In this document: in pieces, positions 1-7,777 of the stretch
Numbering within the stretch: the first letter of the stretch is position 1
Layout of the letters: every line of letters starts with the position of its first letter
The notes under the pieces: model-generated
What the model was told of the DNA's origin: nothing
The model's database searches: none
What the model saw: the letters and a program-made list of their open reading frames with translations, nothing else
Assembly: GCF_000787375.1 (NCBI RefSeq)
Contig: NZ_JRJU01000017.1
Location: forward strand, 1 to 64,000
Length of the DNA stretch: 64,000 nt
Source: Halalkalibacter okhensis
Lineage (GTDB): Bacteria; Bacillota; Bacilli; Bacillales; Bacillaceae_D
Direction of reading: 5' to 3'
Position numbers and translations under genes: made by a program

Positions 1-2
1 TT

Positions 3-293
3 GAGCCAATCATTGATGAAGAAGCTCTAGAAGTAGAAGAAGGCATCGAAGAAGTAGCTCCAATTAATGAAGAAGACGCTCCAGTAGTAGAAGAAGTAGA
101 TTCAGCCATTGACGAAGAGACAACAAAAGTTGAGGAAACAACAGACGCAGAAGATGCTAATAAGGAGGTAGAGGTTGACTCGGAGACTGAAGATAATACG
201 AGTGTGAAGCATGAAGGTACGTTTGATAAGTTGTTTGGTTATTATGAAAGGTTAAAAACGGCGTACTCAAACTTCCTTTCTTTCTTGAAATAA
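3..293 (+). CDS. C-terminal part of an acidic, Glu-rich protein (partial)
   Basis: The reading frame enters from the left edge and ends at TAA 291-293, leaving about 96 residues. The first 70 are extremely acidic (runs of Glu/Asp with Val, Ala and Thr). They are followed by a short, more hydrophobic and aromatic tail that includes FGYYERLKTAYSNFLSFLK at the very end. Such composition is typical of disordered linkers or stalks, and no domain is recognisable. The start and the main body lie outside the window, so function cannot be assigned. No clear terminator follows; a partial copy of the interspersed structured repeat lies immediately downstream. Confidence 0.6.
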   Translation, partial: EPIIDEEALEVEEGIEEVAPINEEDAPVVEEVDSAIDEETTKVEETTDAEDANKEVEVDSETEDNTSVKHEGTFDKLFGYYERLKTAYSNFLSFLK

Positions 294-303
294 ATCATTT
301 AAA

Positions 304-380
304 AAGCTTGGAACACCAGCGCCAACGCTGCTACTTGCCTTGAGAGGAGAACCCACTCCTTTCAAGGCTTTTAAATTTTG
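304..380 (+). repeat. Partial copy of the interspersed AACCCA-loop structured repeat
   Basis: The stem CCTTGAGAGGAG (338-349) pairs with CTCCTTTCAAGG (356-367), with one G-T wobble, across the loop AACCCA (350-355). The following GGCTTTTAAA matches the 3' flank of the copies near 36.4, 45.4 and 61.6 kb. The outer GCAATG/CATTGC helix of the other copies is not visible, so this looks like a truncated or diverged copy. The ORF running through it from position 340 is not the true N-terminus of the next gene. Confidence 0.6.
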
Positions 381-513
381 GAAAGAAGTTAGGACGTGTT
401 TTCAAACTTATGTCCCTTGTAACGAGCTAATTGTTAATGCTACCTTTGATATGTGTAAAAGCTTCTTATGCGAGATTCCATTACAATTCGAGGAATTAAA
501 GGAGAGGTTATCT

Positions 514-1200
514 TTGCTTAATGTTTTGGTAGCGGATGATGATGATAACATTCGAGGCATTATTCATCATTATTTAAAAAAGCAAACATATAATGTCGTC
601 GAAGCTGAGAATGGAAGAGATGCTTTGGATTTGGCAAAAAATCATCAACTAGACATGATTATATTGGATATATTAATGCCTGAAATGGACGGGTATGATG
701 TTTGTCGCGAGGTTAGGAAGGTGTCAGATGTCCCTATTATAATGTTAACAGCGAGTGGGGATGAGTTGGACCGAGTTCTTGGTTTAGAGTTAGGGGCGGA
801 CGATTACATAATCAAACCATTTAGCCCAAGAGAGTTGGTAGCTAGAATCAAGGCCATTTTAAGAAGGGTCGACACGCCAAGTAAGGAGAGTTCAAAAGAG
901 CAAAGCTACACGTATGATTATGGCGAATTTAAGATTGATGTAAATCGTAGAGAAGTGATCTACAAGGGAGAGAATGTGTCTCTTCGGCCAAAGGAGTTTG
1001 ATTTATTGCTACACATGGCCAAAGCACCGGGGAATGTGTATACAAGAGAGACATTGCTTGAGCATGTATGGGGTTACGACTTTTTAGGCGATATTCGTAT
1101 AGTTGATGCTCATGTTAAGAAAATAAGAAATAAATTTAAAACCATGGGCTGTGATGTGCTCCGTACCGTTTGGGGCGTCGGGTATAAATTTGAAATGTAA
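514..1200 (+). CDS. OmpR/PhoB-family response regulator (orphan)
   Basis: A 228-residue two-component response regulator. The receiver domain (about 1-120) shows the acidic cluster VADDDD, the phospho-acceptor Asp52 in ILDILMPEMDG, a Thr near 79 (MLTAS) and Lys near 101 (IIKPF). The C-terminal winged helix (about 135-228) has the usual RPKEFDLLLHMA, HVWGYDF and VDAHVKKIR signatures, so it should bind DNA. I start it at TTG 514 because AAAGGAGAGG (498-507) sits at good spacing and the protein then begins directly at the first receiver strand. The longer frame from 340 only adds translated repeat. No histidine kinase lies next to it in the window, so its partner and regulon are unknown. A terminator follows at 1261. 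Confidence 0.9.
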   Translation: MLNVLVADDDDNIRGIIHHYLKKQTYNVVEAENGRDALDLAKNHQLDMIILDILMPEMDGYDVCREVRKVSDVPIIMLTASGDELDRVLGLELGADDYIIKPFSPRELVARIKAILRRVDTPSKESSKEQSYTYDYGEFKIDVNRREVIYKGENVSLRPKEFDLLLHMAKAPGNVYTRETLLEHVWGYDFLGDIRIVDAHVKKIRNKFKTMGCDVLRTVWGVGYKFEM

Positions 1201-1260
1201 CAAAGAGGGGGGGCGTGAAAGTGACATTTTTGTGCCACTCTTCATCCTTTTGTACATGAG

Positions 1261-1292
1261 CAAGAGCTGCATTTTCAGGCTCTTGTTTTTTT
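1261..1292 (+). terminator. Rho-independent terminator after the response regulator
   Basis: CAAGAGC (1261-1267) pairs with GCTCTTG (1279-1285), followed directly by seven T. It lies 60 bases after the regulator stop codon. Confidence 0.8.
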
Positions 1293-1351
1293 ATGTCCAT
1301 ATGGCGTTTGTCGAATATTTGATTTTGAGATAAGCTAGGCATAGAAAGTGG

Positions 1352-1639
1352 GTGAAACAGGTGCGGAAGGTAGTAAAACGACTAACATTCATTTTAAAAG
1401 TGTGGAGATTTGCTCCTTTTCTGAAAGACTACTTCTTATCCAAGGAGGTTTCTGTTCATAAAAAGTGGATAGGGGTGCTACTGATCATAGGGTATGTCAT
1501 GTTTCCATTTGATTTGATTCCAGATTATATCCTGTTTTTAGGCATTCTCGATGATGTCGTCATTGTGACATTTATCTTTGAGCGGATGGTGAAAATGGCT
1601 CCAGAGTCATTAAAGCAAAAATATAATTTAAAATCGTGA
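1352..1639 (+). CDS. YkvA/DUF1232 family small membrane protein
   Basis: A 95-residue protein of the DUF1232 (YkvA) family, recognised by the hydrophobic hairpin with IPDYI followed by GILDDV (about residues 57-70). The motif sits between two predicted membrane segments (about 40-55 and 62-78), with basic ends. The biochemical role of the family is not established. The start is uncertain: GTG 1352 has only a weak purine-rich upstream sequence, and GTG 1361 is an in-frame alternative. The gene stands alone between two terminators and is probably transcribed by itself. Confidence 0.75.
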   Translation: MKQVRKVVKRLTFILKVWRFAPFLKDYFLSKEVSVHKKWIGVLLIIGYVMFPFDLIPDYILFLGILDDVVIVTFIFERMVKMAPESLKQKYNLKS

Positions 1640-1649
1640 ATGACTTTTT

Positions 1650-1677
1650 AAGCCTTATAAAAAGGCTTTTATTTTTT
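1650..1677 (+). terminator. Rho-independent terminator after the ykvA-like gene
   Basis: AAGCCTT (1650-1656) pairs with AAGGCTT, followed by a T-rich tail with a run of seven T around 1672-1678. Confidence 0.75.
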
Positions 1678-1926
1678 TGAAAAAAATTTAGAAAAAAGTG
1701 CATCCAACTAATGATCAGATGCGTCAAAGGAAGTAGTGTTTCTCTAGGAGGTTGATTGGATTTGAATGACAAATCTTGCTTGTTTGTCTGTGGAGGATAA
1801 GTAAATGGTTGGGGTGTTGTCCAAGATGTGTGGTAGAATTTTGATTATGAAATGGAATACATACATTCTTAAAACTTCATTTTGTATTAATTAATCATTA
1901 CTTAGAGAGTAAAAGGAGTCCATAAA

Positions 1927-2463
1927 ATGAAAAGTAAAAAAGCTGCCTATATCATCGTTTATTCTTTAATGGCCATATTTGGTGTGGTCATTGCAATAAA
2001 TTGGTATTCCGTGAGTCAAAATGAGGAGGCTATTGAAGATTCTATTGAAGAAGAAGAGGCTGTAGAGGTTATTACAGTTGGGCATGAAGAGGAAGTGGAT
2101 GAAACCGATCAGTCCAATGATGATAGCCCAAAAATTGAGGGAGAAACTGGGGAGATCATCAAGGCTGTACATGGTGAGTTAAATCAATTAGTTGGATGGA
2201 ATGGCTACATTGGCTTTTCTTGGGGCAAAAATGAGAATAATCTAAATGGAATTATCGATGAGCTCCAAGTGATGTTAGACATCGAAACAAATGAAGCGTT
2301 GCGTAATGATGCCAAGCGGACGATCGAGGCAATCGAAAGAGCATTGGATGCAAATAATGTTGAAGAGGTGCGTTTAGCTCATAAAATTATGCATGACTTA
2401 GATTATTATGTGAACGGACGTACTGGTGATGGCAAAAGGTATGGGGTGACGGAATATCGTTAG
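1927..2463 (+). CDS. Membrane-anchored hypothetical protein with acidic linker
   Basis: A 178-residue protein of unrecognised family. It has a basic N-terminus and one membrane segment (about 7-27) with no lipobox Cys, then a very acidic stretch (about 33-75). The soluble C-terminal region (about 78-178) looks helical, is rich in Asn, Glu and Ile, and ends in NGRTGDGKRYGVTEYR. It is therefore probably a signal-anchored protein whose tail faces the outside. AAGGAGT (1911-1917) gives good spacing to ATG 1927. The gene is monocistronic: a clear palindromic terminator follows, and 280 upstream bases contain no gene. I would not assign a function. Confidence 0.8.
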   Translation: MKSKKAAYIIVYSLMAIFGVVIAINWYSVSQNEEAIEDSIEEEEAVEVITVGHEEEVDETDQSNDDSPKIEGETGEIIKAVHGELNQLVGWNGYIGFSWGKNENNLNGIIDELQVMLDIETNEALRNDAKRTIEAIERALDANNVEEVRLAHKIMHDLDYYVNGRTGDGKRYGVTEYR

Positions 2464-2472
2464 TTGAAATGG

Positions 2473-2504
2473 AACAATCGCACTACAATTGTAGTGCGAT
2501 TGTT
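2473..2504. terminator. Perfect 32-base palindrome, bidirectional terminator
   Basis: AACAATCGCACTACAA and its exact reverse complement meet without a spacer and are followed by TTTCTTTA. It lies 10 bases after the stop of the preceding gene. As a perfect palindrome it could act on both strands. Confidence 0.75.
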
Positions 2505-2645
2505 TCTTTATGTTTCCGCATTAAGGTAATTTGCAAATCTCACTGTAGAAAAAAGTTAATGGCGAGTGTTAACCGCTATGGTTATTATTATAGGACTATT
2601 CTGTAAAGTTAAAAAACAGAAAATTAAAGTTTTTCAAAAATAATA

Positions 2646-2660
2646 TTGAAAACGCTAACA
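2646..2660 (+). promoter_or_regulatory. Catabolite-responsive element (cre) upstream of the LacI-TRAP operon
   Basis: TTGAAAACGCTAACA fits every position of the Bacillus cre consensus WTGNAANCGNWNNCW, the CcpA binding site. It lies about 110 bases before the LacI-family gene. Catabolite repression of the whole operon by CcpA is the natural inference. Confidence 0.7.
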
Positions 2661-2680
2661 ATCGGTGATAATATCTAGTT

Positions 2681-2719
2681 AATCGGTTTCGGAAATCGGT
2701 TTCGGGAATCGATTTCCAA
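2681..2719 (+). promoter_or_regulatory. Three tandem 13-bp units, candidate operator of the adjacent LacI-family regulator
   Basis: AATCGGTTTCGGA (2681-2693), AATCGGTTTCGGG (2694-2706) and AATCGATTTCCAA (2707-2719) are head-to-tail. The junctions make CG-centred pseudo-palindromes such as GGGAATCGATTTCC (2704-2717), the style of site bound by LacI-family dimers. It is 50-90 bases upstream of the regulator start, so autoregulation and operon control from here are likely. Confidence 0.65.
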
Positions 2720-2768
2720 AAAAACACCGGTCATAGGAGTTTTTTAGAAAATAAGGGATGGTTGAGTA

Positions 2769-3812
2769 ATGATGAAGATTACGATGGACGAAGTAGCAAA
2801 ACGAGCAGGGGTTTCAAAAACAACGGTGTCTCGAATCATAAATGGAAATTACTCTCACGTCAACGAAGAGACAAAGAAACGAGTAATGAAGGTTATTGAG
2901 GAGTTAAATTATCGGCCTAATGCAGTAGCTAAAAGTTTAAAGCAAATGAAAACAAATGTTATAGGAATTGTGCTTTCTAATTTGCAGAATCCATTTTGGT
3001 CACAAGTTTTAGAAGGTGTAGAGGACACATGTAGAGCGCAAGGATATAACTTGATGATCTGTAATTCAAATGACAAGTCCGAATTAGAAGTAGAACATAT
3101 CGAGGGATTGCGTTTAAAGCAAGTAGATGGCATTATCGTTAACCCGACGATGAAAAATAAAGAAATGTTTCATTCCTTGGTAGATAGTGGATTTCCAATT
3201 ATAGCAATAAACCGGAAAATCGAAGGCGTACCGATTGATACAGTTGTCGTTGATAATGTAAAAGGTGCTTATCTTGCGGTGGAACATTTTATCCAGATCG
3301 GAAAGAAGTCTGTTGCAATAATGGTTTACCCTCCAAGTGGAATTAGTCCCCGTTTAGAAAGAATAGAGGGTTATCGGCAATCACTTGCGAGAAATAATTT
3401 GAATGTGAATGAGAATCTGATTCGGGTTATTGATGAAGAGAGGGGGGGAGCAAAACAAGAGGTGAAAAAACTATTATCACAACGTGAGCGACCTGATGCT
3501 ATCTTTTCCACGAATAATATGATGACACTGGAAATTCTTGAAGGAATTAAGGAATTAGGGCTATCTGTTCCAGAAGATGTTAGTTTAATTGGATATGATG
3601 AAACGGTTTGGTCTCAACATTTGAATCCGCCTTTAACAACTGTTTCACAACCAAGTTATAAAATGGGAGAGTTGGCAGCTGGGAAATTAATTGAGGCATT
3701 AAAATCCAAGCAAAAAAAACAGGCAACTATTGATTCTTTAGAGCCTTCTTTAATCATTAGGCAGTCTTGTCAATTGAAAGAGGAAACAGGGTATTCAAAA
3801 GGAGGAGTTTAA
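2769..3812 (+). CDS. LacI-family transcriptional regulator of the TRAP/dehydrogenase operon
   Basis: A 347-residue (or 346 from ATG 2772) LacI/GalR-family regulator. The N-terminal helix-turn-helix is textbook: MDEVAKRAGVSKTTVSRIIN followed by the hinge NYRPNAVAKSL (about 1-60). The periplasmic-binding-like effector domain follows (about 62-335), with the usual IGYDET near 275. It is the first gene of an operon: its TAA is immediately followed by the ATG of the RraA-like gene. Candidate operators (three 13-bp repeats) and a cre site lie upstream. The effector is not known; by context it is the organic acid, or an intermediate, handled by the downstream enzymes and the TRAP importer. Confidence 0.9.
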   Translation: MMKITMDEVAKRAGVSKTTVSRIINGNYSHVNEETKKRVMKVIEELNYRPNAVAKSLKQMKTNVIGIVLSNLQNPFWSQVLEGVEDTCRAQGYNLMICNSNDKSELEVEHIEGLRLKQVDGIIVNPTMKNKEMFHSLVDSGFPIIAINRKIEGVPIDTVVVDNVKGAYLAVEHFIQIGKKSVAIMVYPPSGISPRLERIEGYRQSLARNNLNVNENLIRVIDEERGGAKQEVKKLLSQRERPDAIFSTNNMMTLEILEGIKELGLSVPEDVSLIGYDETVWSQHLNPPLTTVSQPSYKMGELAAGKLIEALKSKQKKQATIDSLEPSLIIRQSCQLKEETGYSKGGV

Positions 3813-4502
3813 ATGGAAAACGTAGGATTTAGAGTTTTACCCATAGTGAACAGACCTAGTCAAGACCTTGTCAATGAATTTCGTTCGATTGTGACCCCTC
3901 ATATTAGTGATAATCTACATCGAATCTATGGTGCTCATGCAAGTCTACGGCCTTATCATAAAGGTGGTAAATTAACTGGGACAGCGCTGACAGTCAAAAC
4001 AAGACCGGGTGACAATCTAATGGTACACCAAGCGATTGATATGGCTCAGCCAGGTGATGTGATTGTTGTTGATGCTAGTGGAGACTTATCTAATGCCATT
4101 GTTGGAGAGATTATGCTACGACTAGCAAAGCGTAACCAAATTGGAGGATTTGTGATTAACGGGGCCATCCGTGATACGGCAGCCTTTGCTGAAGATGATT
4201 TTCCGGTATATGCATGTGGAGTTAATCATAAAGGCCCTTATAAGGATGGACCGGGAGAGATAAATGTCCCTATCTCATTAGGGGGAATGATGATTAAGCC
4301 AGGAGATATTATCGTAGGCGATGAAGATGGCTTAGTGGCTGTTCCATTAGAGAATGCTGAGGTAGTTTTAGCTTTAGCTAAGAAGCAGCAAAAATTGGAA
4401 GAAACGATAATGCAATCGATCGAGGACGGAACGGTTGATCGAACTTGGGTGAAACAAACTTTACAGAGCAAGGGGGTGAGGATTGATGGCAATAGCAACT
4501 AG
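3813..4502 (+). CDS. RraA-like aldolase/decarboxylase family protein
   Basis: A 229-residue protein of the RraA fold family. This family includes 4-hydroxy-4-methyl-2-oxoglutarate and 4-carboxy-4-hydroxy-2-oxoadipate aldolases (class II, divalent metal, releasing pyruvate) as well as the RNase E inhibitor RraA. The signature NGAIRDTAAF (about 111-120) carries the Arg-Asp pair of the active site, preceded by DVIVVDASGD. In an operon of dehydrogenases an enzymatic role is far likelier than RNase control. GGAGGAG (3801-3807) precedes ATG 3813, which abuts the LacI stop codon. Its end overlaps the next gene by 17 bases. The exact substrate is not deducible; a 2-oxo acid with a 4-hydroxyl is a reasonable guess. 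Confidence 0.8.
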   Translation: MENVGFRVLPIVNRPSQDLVNEFRSIVTPHISDNLHRIYGAHASLRPYHKGGKLTGTALTVKTRPGDNLMVHQAIDMAQPGDVIVVDASGDLSNAIVGEIMLRLAKRNQIGGFVINGAIRDTAAFAEDDFPVYACGVNHKGPYKDGPGEINVPISLGGMMIKPGDIIVGDEDGLVAVPLENAEVVLALAKKQQKLEETIMQSIEDGTVDRTWVKQTLQSKGVRIDGNSN

Positions 4503-5577
4503 ATATCATTGGGAAAAGCTTGAATCCTTTTGTTCGAGCGTATTTGAAAAAGCCGGAGTTTCTAAAGAGAATTCTAGAATTGTTGCTAATTCCCTCATTG
4601 AAGCGGATTTACGTGGCGTCGATTCTCATGGAGTCGTACGAACTGCGATTTATTTAGAGCGTATTGAAAAGGGAATGATTGACCCTGATGCTAAGCCAGT
4701 TATTAGTAATGAAAGTGATGCAGCTCTTTTAGTAGATGGTCATAATAATTTCGGCTCTGTTGTGGGTACAAACGCCTTGACGATTGCCTTAGAAAAGGCA
4801 AGAGAAAACGGGGTTGCTTTAGTTGGAGTAAAACATTCCAATCATTTTGGGACAGGTGCTTATTACGCTAAAAAAGCTATAGATCAAGATATCATTCTAC
4901 TTGTACTTTCAAATGCATCTCAAACGATGCCACCAACTGGTGGAGTTAGACCATTTATTGGAACAAACCCTTTAGCGGTAGGAATACCGGCCGGAGAAAA
5001 TCCTCCATTTATTCTTGATATGGCTACAAGTGTTGTTGCAAGAGGAAAGATTATTGTTGAAGCTCAAAAAGGAAACAGCATTCCGTTAGGGTGGGCAATT
5101 GATAAAGAAGGCAACCCGACTACGGATGCTAATGCAGCGTTAGAAGGGTCTGTTTTGCCGCTTGGGGGACCAAAAGGGTATGGCATTTCGATGTTTATAG
5201 ATATTCTTGCAGGTGTCTTAACGGGTGCAGGATTTGGCAAATACGTTAATAACATGTACAGCAATTGGGAAGAGCCTCAAAATGTAGGTCATATTTTCTT
5301 AGCAATTGATGTTAACGCATTTATGCCGATTGAGCTTTTTAAACAGAGAATGGATCAATATATTACAGAAATTAAAGCCGAACCCAAAGCAACAGGGGTT
5401 GAAGAAATTTTTATACCAGGTGAAATTGAAAGTCGCAGAGCAGAAGAACGGAAAGAAAATGGCATAGAGTTACCTTTGAAAGTGGTGGAAGAACTTAATT
5501 CCATTGGAATGCGTTACGGAGTAGACTTAGCGGCAGCCACGTATGAATTAAATTCATTAGGGGAGGTACAAAAATGA
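4486..5577 (+). CDS. Ldh_2 family (malate/L-lactate/sulfolactate-type) dehydrogenase
   Basis: A 363-residue NAD(P)-dependent 2-hydroxyacid oxidoreductase of the Ldh_2 (MDH/YiaK/ComC) family, unrelated to classical LDH. The catalytic region is seen in RGVDSHGVVR (about 42-51) and KHSNHFGTGAYY (about 114-125), with GGPKGYG further on. Known members oxidise malate, lactate, sulfolactate, ureidoglycolate or 2,3-diketogulonate, so the substrate stays open. I prefer ATG 4486 over TTG 4483 because AAGGGGGTGAG (4470-4480) is best spaced for it. It overlaps the RraA-like gene, and its TGA overlaps the ATG of the Fe-ADH gene, indicating translational coupling. Confidence 0.85.
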   Translation: MAIATRYHWEKLESFCSSVFEKAGVSKENSRIVANSLIEADLRGVDSHGVVRTAIYLERIEKGMIDPDAKPVISNESDAALLVDGHNNFGSVVGTNALTIALEKARENGVALVGVKHSNHFGTGAYYAKKAIDQDIILLVLSNASQTMPPTGGVRPFIGTNPLAVGIPAGENPPFILDMATSVVARGKIIVEAQKGNSIPLGWAIDKEGNPTTDANAALEGSVLPLGGPKGYGISMFIDILAGVLTGAGFGKYVNNMYSNWEEPQNVGHIFLAIDVNAFMPIELFKQRMDQYITEIKAEPKATGVEEIFIPGEIESRRAEERKENGIELPLKVVEELNSIGMRYGVDLAAATYELNSLGEVQK

Positions 5578-6764
5578 TTTTTGATAAATTTTTTAGATAT
5601 GAAATTCCTACAGCAATAGAGTTTGGAAATGGGGCGATTAACTCATTACCCGAACATGTAAGAGAATTAGGTGGACGAAAAGTATTAATCGTATGTGACC
5701 AAGGGGTCTTACATGCAGGTGTCGTAGCGAAACTTGAGGAACCATTAAAATCAAATCAAATTCCATACGAAATTTTTTCAGAAATTGAAGCGGATCCAGC
5801 CATTGATTCGGTTGATAAAGGGCTCAAACTTGGGAAAGAAGAAGAGTGTGATGTGGTGGTTGGTGTTGGAGGCGGCAGTTCCTTAGACACAGCTAAAGCA
5901 ATTGGCTTAATGTTAAATAACCCAGGGCATATCCGAGATTATGTAGGAATTAATATGGTGCCAAATCCAAGTGTGCCAGTCATTGCCGTCCCAACAACAG
6001 CTGGAACTGGCAGTGAAATTACCATCTGGTCTGTTCTTTCAGATAAAGAAGCAAAGGTCAAACTTAGTGTAGGAAGTGTATACAACTGTCCGAATGTAGC
6101 CATTGCCGATGCAGAATTAACAACTTCCCTGCCTCCTCATATTACAGCAGCAACAGGCATGGATGCATTAACCCATGCATTGGAGTCTTATGTTAATAAA
6201 GCAACACAACCTATTTCTGAAGGCTTGTCGGTTCAAGCGATGAAAATGATTTCTGAGCACTTACGAATGGCTGTCGTTCAAGGGGAAAATTTGGAAGCGC
6301 GTTCAAATATGCTTCTGGCTAGTTTAATTGCTGCAATGGCATTTAACTCAACACGTTTAGGACTTGCTCATGCACTGGCAATTCCGTTAGGGGCTCATTT
6401 TAAAATTCCTCATGGAACAGTAAATGCCATTCTTCTTCCAGAAGTAATGCAATTTAACGTAATTGGCAATCCTAAGAAATTTGCAGAAATTGCTTCAATT
6501 TTTGGTGTTGATACGTACAGCTTAACAGAAAGAGAAGCGGCAGAAAAATCAGTGGAAGCTATTCGACAATTAAAAGATGATATTGGTATACATCAAACAC
6601 TCTCTGATTTTGGTGTGAAAGAAGAACATCTTGATTTTATCGTGGAAGAAGCAATGTTGTCTGGGAATGTACCGGTTAATCCAAGAAAACCAACACTAGA
6701 GGATTTGAAGAACATTTGTAGAGCCGCAATGACAGAAGAAAAGGAAAGTTATATCACACTATAA
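5574..6764 (+). CDS. Iron-containing (group III) alcohol dehydrogenase
   Basis: A 396-residue group III, metal-dependent alcohol dehydrogenase. The nucleotide-binding motif GVGGGSSLDTAKAIG lies around residue 98-112. Metal ligands are visible as DALTHALESY (about 196-205) and in the downstream HALAIPLGAHFKIPHG (His pair, about 265-280). Family members reduce or oxidise alcohols, lactaldehyde, hydroxy acids or maleylacetate. It starts with an ATGA overlap on the previous gene, behind GGGGAGG (5561-5567). Within this operon it probably interconverts an alcohol and an aldehyde that the downstream ALDH oxidises; this pairing is inferred from order only. Confidence 0.9.
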   Translation: MIFDKFFRYEIPTAIEFGNGAINSLPEHVRELGGRKVLIVCDQGVLHAGVVAKLEEPLKSNQIPYEIFSEIEADPAIDSVDKGLKLGKEEECDVVVGVGGGSSLDTAKAIGLMLNNPGHIRDYVGINMVPNPSVPVIAVPTTAGTGSEITIWSVLSDKEAKVKLSVGSVYNCPNVAIADAELTTSLPPHITAATGMDALTHALESYVNKATQPISEGLSVQAMKMISEHLRMAVVQGENLEARSNMLLASLIAAMAFNSTRLGLAHALAIPLGAHFKIPHGTVNAILLPEVMQFNVIGNPKKFAEIASIFGVDTYSLTEREAAEKSVEAIRQLKDDIGIHQTLSDFGVKEEHLDFIVEEAMLSGNVPVNPRKPTLEDLKNICRAAMTEEKESYITL

Positions 6765-6780
6765 ATTTGGAGGGGTTCAT

Positions 6781-7761
6781 TTGAAACCGAAAGTATTAGT
6801 AACTAGTGAACTTCCTGGAGATGCAATAAGCAGGTTAGAAGAAGTAGCTGAAGTGCATGTTCATACGAGTGACATTGACTTAACGAAGGAACAATTGATT
6901 GAGCAGATAAAGGATAAAGAAGGAGTCATTTCTTTACTGGTTAACGAAATGGATAAAGCGGTAATACATGCTGCTCCGAAATTAAAAGTAATTGCCAACT
7001 ATGCAGTTGGATTTAACAACATTGATCTAAATGCTGCAACAGAAAATGAGGTAATCGTAACGAACACGCCTGATGTGCTTACCGAAGCAACGGCTGATCT
7101 AGCTTGGGCATTACTTTTAGGAAGTGCGCGTCGGATCCCTGAGAGTGATCAGTTTGTGAGAGATGGAAAATTTGAAGGGTGGAAACCTCAGCTGTTATTG
7201 GGGAGAAGCGTGCATGGTAAAACACTTGGGATAGTTGGAATGGGAAGAATTGGTGAGGCTGTAGCTGAACGAGCAAAAGGATTTAATATGGATGTTCTTT
7301 ATTACAATCGCAGACCATTACCAAAAGACAAGGAACAGAGATTAAATGCTACTTACGTAGAGTTTGAAGAGCTGTTAAAGTTATCAGATTTTATATCATT
7401 ACATGCCCCTTTGACCGACGATAGCTATCATTTAATTGGGAAAGCGGAGTTAGCTCTCATGAAATCAAATGCCTTTATCATTAATACGTCTAGAGGTCCA
7501 CTTATTGATGAAGCGGCCCTGGTCAAAGCACTCGCTAACAATGAAATATCAGGAGCTGGATTGGATGTTTTTGAGAGAGAGCCAGTACTAGAACCGAATT
7601 TAAATCAGTTACCCAACGTAGTTCTAGCTCCACATGTAGGGAGTGCGACAATTGAAACGAGGGTCGAAATGGCAAATCTAGCAGTCGATAATGTTATTGC
7701 CGTATTAAAAGGGTTAAATCCTCTAACTCCAGTTAATCTAGAACTACTAAAGAACTCATAG
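6781..7761 (+). CDS. D-isomer-specific 2-hydroxyacid dehydrogenase (glycerate/glyoxylate reductase-like)
   Basis: A 326-residue NAD(P)-dependent D-2-hydroxyacid dehydrogenase. The Rossmann motif GIVGMGRIGEAVAERAKGF (about 156-174) and the catalytic Arg (NTSRGPLID, about 238-246), Glu (FEREPV) and His (APHVGSAT, about 281-288) are all present. It resembles glyoxylate/hydroxypyruvate reductases and D-glycerate dehydrogenases. TTG 6781 follows GGAGGGG (6769-6775) at proper spacing. It lies 16 bases after the Fe-ADH gene and 16 before the ALDH gene in the same operon, suggesting that a 2-oxo/2-hydroxy acid pair belongs to the pathway. Confidence 0.88.
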   Translation: MKPKVLVTSELPGDAISRLEEVAEVHVHTSDIDLTKEQLIEQIKDKEGVISLLVNEMDKAVIHAAPKLKVIANYAVGFNNIDLNAATENEVIVTNTPDVLTEATADLAWALLLGSARRIPESDQFVRDGKFEGWKPQLLLGRSVHGKTLGIVGMGRIGEAVAERAKGFNMDVLYYNRRPLPKDKEQRLNATYVEFEELLKLSDFISLHAPLTDDSYHLIGKAELALMKSNAFIINTSRGPLIDEAALVKALANNEISGAGLDVFEREPVLEPNLNQLPNVVLAPHVGSATIETRVEMANLAVDNVIAVLKGLNPLTPVNLELLKNS

Positions 7762-7777
7762 AAGGAGTGGAAGAAAA

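Noticed and set aside
340-513. N-terminal extension of the response regulator frame
   Set aside because: It is translated repeat sequence; a proper ribosome site stands before TTG 514, where the receiver fold begins.
3813-4502. Naming the RraA-like protein as a ribonuclease E regulator
   Set aside because: Its operon consists of metabolic dehydrogenases and an importer; the aldolase branch of the family fits better.
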